Shown piece by piece: positions 34,010 to 42,506 of a stretch of 64,000 nucleotides of DNA (position 1 is its first letter; each line of letters opens with the position of its first letter). The notes under the pieces are model-generated. The model did not search any database. It had not been told where the DNA came from and saw nothing but the letters and a program-made list of their open reading frames with translations. This DNA is from Shimia sp022448905 (GTDB lineage: Bacteria; Pseudomonadota; Alphaproteobacteria; Rhodobacterales; Rhodobacteraceae), in contig NZ_CP138953.1 in the NCBI RefSeq assembly GCF_047126315.1, positions 1,922,001 to 1,986,000 on the forward strand, written 5' to 3'. Made by a program: the position numbers and the translations under genes.

Positions 34010-34924
34010 ATGCCTGATAGTAAGCTCGTCCTTTCCCGAACGACAAACATCGGCCCGTTTGAGGTAGGTCGACTGGCCTATGGCTGTTGGCGGTTTTCTG
34101 GCAGCACGGTTGCGGACGCCACGGCGAAGATTGAGGCTGCCTTGGAGATTGGTGCCAATCTGGTGGATACGGCAGCGATCTATGGGTTTGGCGAAGAGGG
34201 CTTTGGCGCGGCTGAGGCCGTTTTGGGGGAGGTTTACGCCGCCCAGAAGGGGCTACGGCAGAAGACGGTTCTGGTCACCAAAGGCGGGATTCACCCGCCT
34301 GTGCCTTATGACAGCCGCGCGTCTAACCTGATTGAGAGCTGTGAAGCGTCGCTCGCGCGGCTTAAGACCGATGTGATTGACGTGTTTCTGGTCCATCGGC
34401 CAGACCTCTTGGCGTCCTATGACGAGGTGGCGGAGGCGCTGACGCAGTTGCGGGCGGCGGGGAAAATCCGCGAGGCGGGGGTGAGCAACTTCTCCCATAC
34501 GCAAATCCGGGCGTTGCAGAGCAAGCTGGATTTTGCGCTGGTGGCCAATCAGCCAGAGTTTTCGCTGCTGGCCATTGACCCGTTGGAAGATGGCACGTTG
34601 GACATCGCTCAGGAGTTGAACCTGGCGGTGATGGCCTGGTCTCCGCTGGGCGGGGGGCGTTTGACGGCGGTGCATCAGCCGGAAGCGGGCACGCAGGAGG
34701 CGCGGGTGTTGTCGGTGCTTGATGGCATTGCCACGCGTGAGGGCGTGGGCGTGGATCATGTGGCACTGGCCTGGGTGTTGGCGCATCCGGCGGTGAGCAT
34801 GGCGCTGATTGGTACGCAGAATGTGGCGCGGATCACTGACAGCGCCAAAGCCTTTGACGTGAAGCTGAGCCGACAGGACTGGTACGATGTGTTGGTCGCC
34901 GCGCGCGGAGCGCCGATGCCTTGA
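34010..34924 (+). CDS. Aldo/keto reductase family protein (YdhF-like)
   Basis: A 304-residue TIM-barrel NAD(P)H oxidoreductase. NLVDTAAIYGFG contains the catalytic Asp and Tyr; VTKGGI carries the Lys; FLVHRPD carries the His; and ANQPEFSLLA with AWSPLGGG and ALIGTQNVARI complete the cofactor site. Similar enzymes in the YdhF group act on small aldehydes or ketones. ATG 34010 is chosen over an in-frame GTG one codon earlier. Its link to propionate metabolism is only positional. Confidence 0.88.
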   Translation: MPDSKLVLSRTTNIGPFEVGRLAYGCWRFSGSTVADATAKIEAALEIGANLVDTAAIYGFGEEGFGAAEAVLGEVYAAQKGLRQKTVLVTKGGIHPPVPYDSRASNLIESCEASLARLKTDVIDVFLVHRPDLLASYDEVAEALTQLRAAGKIREAGVSNFSHTQIRALQSKLDFALVANQPEFSLLAIDPLEDGTLDIAQELNLAVMAWSPLGGGRLTAVHQPEAGTQEARVLSVLDGIATREGVGVDHVALAWVLAHPAVSMALIGTQNVARITDSAKAFDVKLSRQDWYDVLVAARGAPMP

Positions 34925-34961
34925 TGCGACGCGGGCGTCATATCCCGTTATGCACCGCCGC

Positions 34962-35447
34962 CTATGGCTGGCGGCGGTCGCGGATTTCCTGCTGGCGCAG
35001 GGGGTGTTTGTCGATGGAGGCAGAGAGTTCCCGCACCGTCCAGGGCTTGGGTTTGCGCAGGTATACAACGCCGTCTTTTTCCACCAAAGCCATCATAAAC
35101 CCACGCGGGCGGAGCCGTTTGCGCAGGGCGGATTTGGCGGATGGATCGGTGTCGGTCAGCACCACTACATCGCGTTCGATCAGTGCGTCCGGAAAAGCTT
35201 CGATCAGCTCCAATTGCTGGATGAACCTTGGATCGCGGTCGGTGTCGGCAAAGACCACAAGCACCCGGTTTTTCCAGAGGTATTCGCTGAGGTCGGAGTT
35301 CAAACCAGATTGTATTAATTCCGGTGCATTTTCCGCCACGGTTTCCACGGAGGCAGAGGCATCATTTTCGTCGGTTTCTGTGGCTTGTGCGGCAACGCCT
35401 GTAGCGGCCAGAAATCCCGTCAGAACAAGGGCTAAGCGGTGGGTCAT
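34962..35447 (-). CDS. DUF4174 exported protein
   Basis: A 161-residue protein with a signal peptide (about 1-20, GVAAQA) and a thioredoxin-fold-like DUF4174 domain (residues 50-150; LWKNRVLVVFADTDRDPRFIQQLELI, VVVLTDTDP, RPRGFMMALVEKDG). There is no CxxC motif, so it is not a redox thioredoxin. Role unknown. It is on the opposite strand to its neighbours, interrupting the pcc to mcm run, so mcm probably has a separate promoter. Confidence 0.82.
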   Translation of the reverse strand: MTHRLALVLTGFLAATGVAAQATETDENDASASVETVAENAPELIQSGLNSDLSEYLWKNRVLVVFADTDRDPRFIQQLELIEAFPDALIERDVVVLTDTDPSAKSALRKRLRPRGFMMALVEKDGVVYLRKPKPWTVRELSASIDKHPLRQQEIRDRRQP

Positions 35448-35558
35448 CGTCTCTCCTGTTGAGACCAATATAGGGGGTGTTTTCCCCAATACGAACCCCT
35501 TTGGCAAAGTCGGTCAAATTTTAACGTCGGTTAACAGCATTTGCACGGGTGATGCGGC

Positions 35559-36518
35559 ATGATGGCGGCCTCTGTATATCCGGCCAGCCTTGAGGGTGTG
35601 GCCCTCAAAAAGGTGCGCAAAGCCATGGACGTCATCCTACATGTCGGGGCCCATCTGAGTGGGGTTTCCACGCTCGCCAGCTATCTCAACCGCAACCGTC
35701 GTCCGCTGGAGGCCCACGGGCTGAAGGTGTGGACACCGGAGGTCACCCGCAAAGGTCTGTTTGACGGGCTGACGCTGAAATCCGGTCTGGACGGTGTGGC
35801 GCGCCGACGGGCACGCGGGGCCGGGCGGGTGCAGCTGCGCTGTGCCATGTTGGAGCGGCAAAGGGTCCGGGAGCTTTTGGTTCTGGAGCCACATATGCTG
35901 GGCTCGATGGAGAACAACATTGCCAGTGAACGGCTCTACCCGGCAGCGGGGGAGCGTGTGGCCCGCATGGTGCATGCCTTTGGCGGGCGTGTGAAGCGGG
36001 TCGTGTTCGGCATGCGCGCGCTGGAAGACTACTGGGGCGGGGCAATGGCCCATGCCCTGCAGATGGGCGCAGATGTGCCCAGCGAGGCAACTATGGACCG
36101 TTTGGTCACGCAGCCGCGCAGCTGGCGTAAAGTGGTGCAGGATGTCGCCTGTGCCGCGCCAGACGCGGAAATTCTGGTGCTGCCATATGAGCGGCTGGGC
36201 GAACAGCCGGCGCGGGTTGTGGAATATGCCGTGAGCGGGCGGTTTGGTGCGCCAACCAATTTCCGCGTCAGCGGCCTTTCGCATGTGCCGGAGTTGCCGG
36301 TGTTGCGCGAGGTGCTGGTTGATCGTGGGCTGGACTCGCAAAGCCTGCCCAAAGGCACGGACCGCTGGCATCCGTTCAGCGCGTTCCAAGTGGATATTTT
36401 ACGCGAGATATACGTTGAGGATCTGGCCTGGCTGCGCGCCGGGGCGGATGGTTTGGCGTTTCTCATCGAAGAAAACGGGACCAGCACGGCGCGACATGCC
36501 GGGCGCTTTGGCCCCTAA
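35559..36518 (+). CDS. Sulfotransferase-like P-loop protein with a degenerate PAPS site
   Basis: A 319-residue protein (297 if the Met at 35625, right before the fold, is used). It looks like the bacterial sulfotransferase/P-loop family: DVILHVGAHLSGVSTLASYL occupies the 5'-phosphosulfate loop position and later segments (VVFGMRALEDYWGGA, EILVLPYERL) match the 3'-phosphate region. The usual loop has K/R-[ST]-G-[ST]-[ST] after GxH; here the basic residue is Leu, so catalysis is doubtful. It ends 24 bases before mcm and is probably transcribed with it. Confidence 0.6.
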   Translation: MMAASVYPASLEGVALKKVRKAMDVILHVGAHLSGVSTLASYLNRNRRPLEAHGLKVWTPEVTRKGLFDGLTLKSGLDGVARRRARGAGRVQLRCAMLERQRVRELLVLEPHMLGSMENNIASERLYPAAGERVARMVHAFGGRVKRVVFGMRALEDYWGGAMAHALQMGADVPSEATMDRLVTQPRSWRKVVQDVACAAPDAEILVLPYERLGEQPARVVEYAVSGRFGAPTNFRVSGLSHVPELPVLREVLVDRGLDSQSLPKGTDRWHPFSAFQVDILREIYVEDLAWLRAGADGLAFLIEENGTSTARHAGRFGP

Positions 36519-36542
36519 AGAACACAGACGAGGATGACACCA

Positions 36543-38669
36543 ATGACGGACACCAAGAAATGGGCCGAACTGGCAGAGAAAGAGCTGCGCGGAAAGCCGC
36601 TTGAGGATCTGACCTGGAAGACGCTGGAAGGCATCGACGTCAAGCCGCTCTACACGGCGGAAGACACCGAAGGGCTGGATCACATGGGCTCCATGCCCGG
36701 GTTTGGCCCGTTCACCCGTGGGCCCAAGGCCACCATGTATGCGGGCCGCCCCTGGACCATCCGTCAGTACGCGGGCTTCTCCACCGCAGAAGAGTCCAAC
36801 GCCTTCTACCGCCGAAACCTGGCGGCCGGTCAGCAGGGTGTCTCCGTGGCCTTCGATCTGGCGACGCACCGTGGCTATGACAGCGACCACGAGCGCGTGG
36901 TCGGCGACGTTGGTAAAGCCGGCGTGGCGATCGATTCCGTTGAGGACATGAAAATCCTGTTTGACGGCATTCCGCTGGACAAGGTGTCCGTGTCGATGAC
37001 CATGAACGGCGCGGTGATCCCGATTTTGGCGAACTTCATTGTGGCGGGCGAAGAGCAGGGCCATGACAAGAGCCTTTTGGCTGGCACGATTCAGAACGAC
37101 ATTCTGAAAGAGTTCATGGTGCGCAACACCTATATCTATCCGCCAGAGCCAAGCATGCGGATCATCAGCGACATCATTGAGTACACTTCCAACGAGATGC
37201 CGAAGTTTAACAGCATTTCGATTTCTGGCTATCACATGCAGGAAGCGGGGGCCAATTTGGTTCAGGAGCTGGCCTATACGCTGGCGGACGGGCGTGAGTA
37301 TGTGCGTGCGGCGATGAACGCGGGCATGGATGTGGACAAGTTTGCCGGGCGTCTGAGCTTCTTCTTTGCGATTGGCATGAACTTCTTCATGGAAGCGGCG
37401 AAACTGCGGGCGGCGCGGACGTTGTGGCATCGGGTGATGACCGAATTTGGCGCCAAGAACGAGCGTTCCAAAATGCTGCGCACCCACTGTCAGACCTCTG
37501 GCGTGAGCTTGCAGGAGCAGGACCCGTATAACAACGTGATCCGCACCGCCTATGAGGCGATGTCTGCGGTTTTGGGCGGGACCCAGTCGCTGCACACCAA
37601 CGCGTTGGATGAGGCGATTGCCTTGCCGACCGATTTCTCGGCCCGGATCGCGCGTAATACACAGCTGATCCTGCAGGAAGAGACCGGCGTGACCAATGTG
37701 GTCGACCCACTGGCGGGCTCTTACTATGTCGAGGCGCTGACCGACGATCTGATTCAGAAGGCCTGGGCGCTGATGGAAGAGGTTGAGGAGATGGGTGGCA
37801 TGACCAAGGCGGTGGCCTCCGGTATGCCGAAGCTGCGCATTGAGGAGAGCGCAGCGACCCGTCAGGCGATGATCGATAAAGGCGACGAAGTCATTGTGGG
37901 TGTGAATAAATACCGCAAGGATAACGAAGACCCGATCGACATTCTGGACGTGGACAACGTCGCGGTGCGCGAAAGCCAGGTGGCGCGTTTGGCGCAGATC
38001 CGCGCGGATCGGGACAGCGCGGCCTGTGAGGCGGCATTGGCGAACCTGACCAAAGTGGCGAAAGAAGGCGGCAACCTGTTGGCGGCGGCTGTGGAAGCGG
38101 CGCGGGCGCGTGCCTCGGTAGGAGAAATCAGTATGGCAATGGAGAAGGAATTCGGCCGCCATCGGGCCGAGGTGAAGACATTGGCGGGTGTTTATGGCGC
38201 GGCGTATGAAGGCGACGAAGGCTTTGCGGCGATCCAGAAATCCATCGAGGATTTTGCCGAGGAGGAAGGTCGTCGTCCGCGTTTGCTGGTGGTGAAGATG
38301 GGCCAGGACGGGCACGACCGGGGCGCGAAGGTGATTGCCACCGCCTTTGCGGACATCGGGTTTGACGTCGATGTAGGCCCGCTGTTCCAGACCCCTGAAG
38401 AGGCGGCGCAGGATGCGGTGGACAACGACGTGCATGTGGTCGGGATTTCCTCCCAGGCGGCGGGCCACAAGACTTTGGCACCTCAGTTGATCGAAGCGTT
38501 AAAAGGCAAAGATGCAGAAGACATCATTGTGATCTGTGGCGGGGTGATCCCGCAGCAGGATTATGAGTTCCTGCAGAATGCTGGCGTGAAGGCGATCTTT
38601 GGGCCGGGCACCAATATTCCGGAAGCGGCGGAGAACATCCTTGGCCTGATCCGCGAAGCGCGGGCGTAA
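36543..38669 (+). CDS. mcm: Methylmalonyl-CoA mutase
   Basis: A 708-residue adenosylcobalamin enzyme that turns (R)-methylmalonyl-CoA into succinyl-CoA. The large TIM-barrel domain (1-560) has RPWTIRQYAGFSTAEESN, FDLATHRGYDSDH and GGTQSLHTNALDEAIALPT. The C-terminal B12-binding domain has the DGHDRGAKV motif with the cobalt-ligating His. ACGAGG upstream fits ATG 36543 (an in-frame ATG lies 9 bases earlier). With pccAB it completes propionyl-CoA assimilation; no epimerase gene is present in the window. Confidence 0.97.
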   Translation: MTDTKKWAELAEKELRGKPLEDLTWKTLEGIDVKPLYTAEDTEGLDHMGSMPGFGPFTRGPKATMYAGRPWTIRQYAGFSTAEESNAFYRRNLAAGQQGVSVAFDLATHRGYDSDHERVVGDVGKAGVAIDSVEDMKILFDGIPLDKVSVSMTMNGAVIPILANFIVAGEEQGHDKSLLAGTIQNDILKEFMVRNTYIYPPEPSMRIISDIIEYTSNEMPKFNSISISGYHMQEAGANLVQELAYTLADGREYVRAAMNAGMDVDKFAGRLSFFFAIGMNFFMEAAKLRAARTLWHRVMTEFGAKNERSKMLRTHCQTSGVSLQEQDPYNNVIRTAYEAMSAVLGGTQSLHTNALDEAIALPTDFSARIARNTQLILQEETGVTNVVDPLAGSYYVEALTDDLIQKAWALMEEVEEMGGMTKAVASGMPKLRIEESAATRQAMIDKGDEVIVGVNKYRKDNEDPIDILDVDNVAVRESQVARLAQIRADRDSAACEAALANLTKVAKEGGNLLAAAVEAARARASVGEISMAMEKEFGRHRAEVKTLAGVYGAAYEGDEGFAAIQKSIEDFAEEEGRRPRLLVVKMGQDGHDRGAKVIATAFADIGFDVDVGPLFQTPEEAAQDAVDNDVHVVGISSQAAGHKTLAPQLIEALKGKDAEDIIVICGGVIPQQDYEFLQNAGVKAIFGPGTNIPEAAENILGLIREARA

Positions 38670-38670
38670 G

Positions 38671-38723
38671 CGCCGGGGGCTGTCTGCCCCCAGACCCCCG
38701 AGGATATTTGGGGAAAGAGAAAG
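38671..38723. repeat. Rhodobacterales-type intergenic repeat, copy 2
   Basis: GGGGGC-TGTCT-GCCCCC (38675-38691) followed by CCCCCGAGGATATTTGG and GAGAAAG. The tail matches the copy at 12491 over about 30 bases with few changes. It starts one base after the mcm stop. Confidence 0.65.
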
Positions 38724-38770
38724 CGGGGCGTTGCAGGACACTGCAGCGCCTTTTTTGCGGCTCAGTTGCT

Positions 38771-40228
38771 CTAGTGGCGCTGGATTTTTAGACAGGCGCG
38801 CATGCCGCCGGTGCCGGCTTCAAAATACAGCGTGCCGCCGTGTTGCTCGGCCACGGTGGCCACGATGGTCAGGCCGAGGCCGTAGCCGTCAATCGCCTGG
38901 GTGTTATCGCCCCGCGTGAAGGGCGCGACAGCGGCTTCGATTTCGGCGGCGGTCATGCCGGAGCCTTCGTCTTCAACCGTGATGATGGCGTGCTCGGCGG
39001 TGGCCTCTATGGCGACTTTGGCTTTGCGGCCGTATTTCAGTGCGTTTTCGATCAGGTTGGAAATCGCGCGTTTGAGCGACACAGGGCGTGCGGAGACGAG
39101 GATGCGTTGTTCCGTTGGCAGTGCGCCACGACCCGCGGTGGCGGTAAACACCGAGCCGCCACCCTGAAACGACGGGGTTTCGGAGGTCTCCAGCGTCACC
39201 GGCTGGCCGAGGTCCTGATAGTCGTCGACCAGCGCGTCAATCAGCGAGGTGAGCGAGAGGTTGCGGGGCGGCTCTTCGTTGAGTTCGGCGCGGGTGTAGG
39301 TCAGCACGCTTTCGATCATCTCGGTCATACTGTCGATGTCGGCCTCAAATTTGCCGCGCAGCTCGGCGTCTTCGACCAATGCGGCGCGCAGGCGCAGGCG
39401 GGTGGCCGGGGTGCCGAGATCATGGCTGACGCCGGAGAGCACCGTGGCGCGTTTGGCGATTTGCTCGCGCTCGCGCTCCAGATAGCGGTTCAGCGCCTGC
39501 ACAATCTCGCGCAGTTCTTCGGGGCCTTGCAGGGCGTAGCTTTGAGGGCCGCCAAGGCGGCGGTGGTTGCGCAGGGTGCGGGCGAAACGTTCAAAATGCG
39601 CAGATGTGTCGCGCACCAACGTGGTGAAAACCGCCAGTGCCACCAGAGCGAGCAGGATGGCGGGCAGGCGCAGGTCAGTGGGGGCGGCGTGACAGCCCCA
39701 GACGTCCTGACCATCGATGCGTTTCCAGTCCTGTGCGCCCATGCGGGCAAAGAGGATGGGTTCGCTGCAGTAGGTCGCCAAAAGCTGGGTGACGTTGCCC
39801 AGTTTTTGCGCCGCAGACTGCCGACCGTTGGAGATCAGCTCGGACACGTTGTATTGCAAGCTGTCAGACACAATGATCAGCGCCAGAGACTCGCCGGAGA
39901 CCGGATCATGGCCCTGACCTTTGATGGAGACGTTGGTGACAAAGGCCGGTTGGGGCACGTTGGGCAGGTGCCAGAAGTCGCCTTGCATGACCTGGGTCTG
40001 CGCCACCTGAGAAAGGGGACTGATGTCCACGCCCACCGGAGGATCGGCGCGGGTGCGCAGGCTGTCATAGAGTGACACACCGGCGACGTAGGAGCGGGTG
40101 AGGTGGTCGCGCCAGCCGTTGGTGGAGGAGGACCACATCCAAGCCGTGGCGTAGGCGGTCAGGAAACAGGCAGCGACCAGCAGAACGCCCAGGGTGTTTA
40201 AACGAAGGCCCTGTGACGTGGCGGTCAT
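38771..40228 (-). CDS. Sensor histidine kinase (GtrS-like)
   Basis: A 485-residue membrane kinase. Membrane segments at about 11-32 and 187-205 enclose a periplasmic sensor region of ~150 residues, followed by a HAMP-like stretch, a dimerisation/phosphoacceptor domain and an HATPase domain. His269 lies in VSHDLGTP, in which the usual Arg (SHDLRTP) is Gly. N box (LIENALKY), G1 (DEGSGM) and G2 (GYGLGL) are present. It overlaps the response-regulator gene by 4 bases and lies across a promoter region from a glucose-type importer, as the Pseudomonas gtrS-gltR pair does, so sugar sensing is likely. Confidence 0.9.
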   Translation of the reverse strand: MTATSQGLRLNTLGVLLVAACFLTAYATAWMWSSSTNGWRDHLTRSYVAGVSLYDSLRTRADPPVGVDISPLSQVAQTQVMQGDFWHLPNVPQPAFVTNVSIKGQGHDPVSGESLALIIVSDSLQYNVSELISNGRQSAAQKLGNVTQLLATYCSEPILFARMGAQDWKRIDGQDVWGCHAAPTDLRLPAILLALVALAVFTTLVRDTSAHFERFARTLRNHRRLGGPQSYALQGPEELREIVQALNRYLEREREQIAKRATVLSGVSHDLGTPATRLRLRAALVEDAELRGKFEADIDSMTEMIESVLTYTRAELNEEPPRNLSLTSLIDALVDDYQDLGQPVTLETSETPSFQGGGSVFTATAGRGALPTEQRILVSARPVSLKRAISNLIENALKYGRKAKVAIEATAEHAIITVEDEGSGMTAAEIEAAVAPFTRGDNTQAIDGYGLGLTIVATVAEQHGGTLYFEAGTGGMRACLKIQRH

Positions 40229-40968
40229 TGATCGTCCTCAACCGCCACATCAACGGCAAAGACGTAGCCCACACCACGTTGGGTGCGCAGCATTTCTGGT
40301 ATTTTGGGCTCGGCTTCGATTTTGCCGCGCAGACGGCCTACCAGAACGTCAATGGCACGGCCTGGGTTGCCGTTACCGGCGTCCTGACCGTCGCCGGTCA
40401 CATCCAGCGCGGTGTTGATTTCTTCGCGGGTCAGGGGGATGTGGGGGTTGCCCAAGAATACCTTGAGCAGGGCGGTCTCTTTACGCGAGAGGCTGACTTG
40501 ATAGCCTTGCGGGGAGGTGACCTCGTCGCGTTTCGCGTCATAACACCATCCGCCAAAGCGGAAGGTGGAGATGCTGCGCCGGTAGGTGAGGGAGCTGCTG
40601 CGTTTGGCGCGGTGCAGGACGGCTTTTACGCGGGCGAGCAATAAGTTGGGGTTGAAGGGCTTGGCGATGTAGTCATCCGCGCCGACTTCGTAGCCCGCCA
40701 TGCGGTGATGGTCGGCAGAGAGGGCGGAGACCAGGATCACGGGCACGTCCTGTTCGTGACGCAGGCGTTTGCAGATGTCGACGCCGTATTCATCCCCCAG
40801 CATTACATCCAACAGGATGAGGTCGACGCGGCCACTGTCCAGTTGTTCCCGGATTGTGACCTCGCTGTCACACGGCAGGGCGATGAAACCGTTTTGGCGC
40901 AGGAACTGCGTCAGCATCCCACGGGTTTCCGCGTCATCATCAACCACCAAAAGCCGTGGAATCGTCAT
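40225..40968 (-). CDS. OmpR-family response regulator (GltR-like)
   Basis: A 247-residue regulator: receiver domain (residues 1-120, phospho-acceptor Asp54 in LLDVML, Lys in AKPF) and a winged-helix DNA-binding domain (about 140-245, SRKETALLKVFLGNPH, DVLVGRLRGKIE, RTQRGVGYVF). GGGAGG lies before ATG 40968. It faces the sugar ABC operon, and four GTAAC-type half-sites on one helix face lie between the two transcripts. In Pseudomonas GltR controls glucose uptake. Confidence 0.93.
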   Translation of the reverse strand: MTIPRLLVVDDDAETRGMLTQFLRQNGFIALPCDSEVTIREQLDSGRVDLILLDVMLGDEYGVDICKRLRHEQDVPVILVSALSADHHRMAGYEVGADDYIAKPFNPNLLLARVKAVLHRAKRSSSLTYRRSISTFRFGGWCYDAKRDEVTSPQGYQVSLSRKETALLKVFLGNPHIPLTREEINTALDVTGDGQDAGNGNPGRAIDVLVGRLRGKIEAEPKIPEMLRTQRGVGYVFAVDVAVEDDQ

Positions 40969-41028
40969 GCCTACCTCCCAATTGCCACCCGTCGCTCCCC
41001 TACGGCAGGTTGTCTTGTTGCGTGCTTT

Positions 41029-41074
41029 GTAACAGCGTGCAACAAAATCAAGGCCTAGGTAACAGCGTGTAACA
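41029..41074. promoter_or_regulatory. Phased direct repeats, candidate response-regulator sites
   Basis: GTAACAGCGTGCAACA (41029-41044) and GTAACAGCGTGTAACA (41059-41074) differ at one base and are exactly 30 bases apart. Each contains two GTAAC/GCAAC half-sites 10 bases apart. A GTTAC in reverse lies at 41127. OmpR-type regulators bind such tandem half-sites. Confidence 0.65.
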
Positions 41075-41198
41075 GAACACCGGATTTTGTGACATGGCAA
41101 AGGCAAAACCGGTATTTGGTGGATTGTTACACCCCCTCAGCGTTTGGCAGGAATGGGGCAGCACTGCTCAGACGGGCAGTCGAAATTGGGAGGACATT

Positions 41199-42443
41199 AT
41201 GAAAAAATCCGTATTCGCAGCCGCAGTGGTTACGTCCTTTGTGGCATCCAACATTGCCAAGGCTGAGCCTCAGGCAGAGGTTCTGCACTGGTGGACATCT
41301 GGCGGTGAAGCCAAGTCCGTGGCCGTGCTGCAGAAAGAGTTTGCCGACAATGGCGGTACATGGACTGACATGCCAGTGGCCGGTGGTGGCGGCGACGCGG
41401 CGATGACCGCGCTGCGCGCCCGCGTGCTGTCCGGCAACGCACCGACCGCGGTTCAGCTGAAAGGCCCGGCCATTCAGGAATGGTATGAAGAAGGCGTGCT
41501 GGCAGACATCTCTGCCGTGGCTGAGGAAAAAGGCTGGGACACTGTGCTGCCAGCCTCCATCGCGGGTCACATGAAATGTGAAGGCAGCTGGTGCGCGGCG
41601 CCGGTGAACGTGCACCGTGTGGACTGGATCTGGGCCAACGCGGACGTGTTGGAAGCCAACGGTATTGCGATGCCAAACACCTGGGACGAGTTCAACGCGG
41701 CGGCTGACAAGCTGCAGGCGGCGGGTGTGATCCCACTGGCGCACGGCGGTCAGGCCTGGCAGGACGCAACGGTGTTTGAAGCTGTGGCACTTGGCCTTGG
41801 TGGGCCAGAGTTCTATCAGCAAGCTCTGGTTGATCTGGACCCGGCAGCGCTGCAATCTGACACGATGATTGCTGTGTTTGACCAGATGCGCAAACTGCGC
41901 GGCTATGTGGATGGCAACTTCTCCGGTCGTGACTGGAACCTGGCCACCGCGATGGTGATGAACGGTGAAGCGGCGTTCCAGATCATGGGCGACTGGGCCA
42001 AAGGCGAATTCCTGGCGGCTGGCAAAGCTCCTGGTGAAGACTTCCTCTGCTCTTCGACCCCAGGCAACGGCTACCTCTATGTGGTCGACAGCTTTGCCAT
42101 GTTTGACGTTGACGGCGACGACAAAAAAGCGGGTCAGAACCTGCTGGCAGACCTGATCATGGGGCCAAACTTCCAGGAAGTGTTCAACCTGAACAAAGGC
42201 TCCATTCCGGCCCGTACAGATGTGGCGCTGGACAAGTTTGAGAGCTGTGCCCACACCTCCGCCGCCGATATGGCTGCGAGCAGCGACGAAGGCTCCCTGC
42301 TGCCAAGCTATGCCCACGGCATGGCGCTGCGCGGCGCGCAGGCGGGTGCGATCACCGATGTTGTGACCGCGCACTTCAACTCGGACATGTCTTCTGCCGA
42401 TGCGGTGAAGATGCTGGCCGACGCGGTTGCGAACTCGCTGTAA
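41199..42443 (+). CDS. Sugar (glucose-type) ABC transporter substrate-binding protein
   Basis: A 414-residue periplasmic binding protein with a signal peptide (about 1-22, KAEP). It follows the Pseudomonas glucose-binding protein GltB closely: EVLHWWTSGGE, AGGGGDAAMTALRAR, QLKGPAIQEW, APVNVHRVDWIW, LAHGGQAWQDATVFEAV and FQIMGDWAKGE. GGGAGGA precedes ATG 41199. It begins an operon of binding protein, two permeases and ATPase, likely for glucose or a related hexose. Confidence 0.93.
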   Translation: MKKSVFAAAVVTSFVASNIAKAEPQAEVLHWWTSGGEAKSVAVLQKEFADNGGTWTDMPVAGGGGDAAMTALRARVLSGNAPTAVQLKGPAIQEWYEEGVLADISAVAEEKGWDTVLPASIAGHMKCEGSWCAAPVNVHRVDWIWANADVLEANGIAMPNTWDEFNAAADKLQAAGVIPLAHGGQAWQDATVFEAVALGLGGPEFYQQALVDLDPAALQSDTMIAVFDQMRKLRGYVDGNFSGRDWNLATAMVMNGEAAFQIMGDWAKGEFLAAGKAPGEDFLCSSTPGNGYLYVVDSFAMFDVDGDDKKAGQNLLADLIMGPNFQEVFNLNKGSIPARTDVALDKFESCAHTSAADMAASSDEGSLLPSYAHGMALRGAQAGAITDVVTAHFNSDMSSADAVKMLADAVANSL

Positions 42444-42454
42444 CCTTCTCCCAC

Positions 42455-42484
42455 GCCCTGTCCCGAAACTTCTCGGGGCGGGGC
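42455..42484 (+). other. Stable hairpin between the binding-protein and permease genes
   Basis: GCCCTGTCCCGA (42455-42466) pairs with TCGGGGCGGGGC (42473-42484, two G-U) over a 6-base loop with no T-run. It probably protects the binding-protein message so that it outnumbers the permeases. Confidence 0.6.
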
Positions 42485-42506
42485 ATTTGAATAAAGGGTC
42501 GCTGTG

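Noticed and set aside
36399..38468. 689-codon minus-strand frame inside mcm
   Set aside because: Antisense to a complete methylmalonyl-CoA mutase; composition (Arg, His, Gly rich) is that of a shadow frame despite its length.
40969..41198. N-terminally extended forms of the response regulator and of the sugar-binding protein
   Set aside because: Both longer frames run into each other's promoter region. Strong ribosome-binding sites and the signal peptide support the shorter starts.
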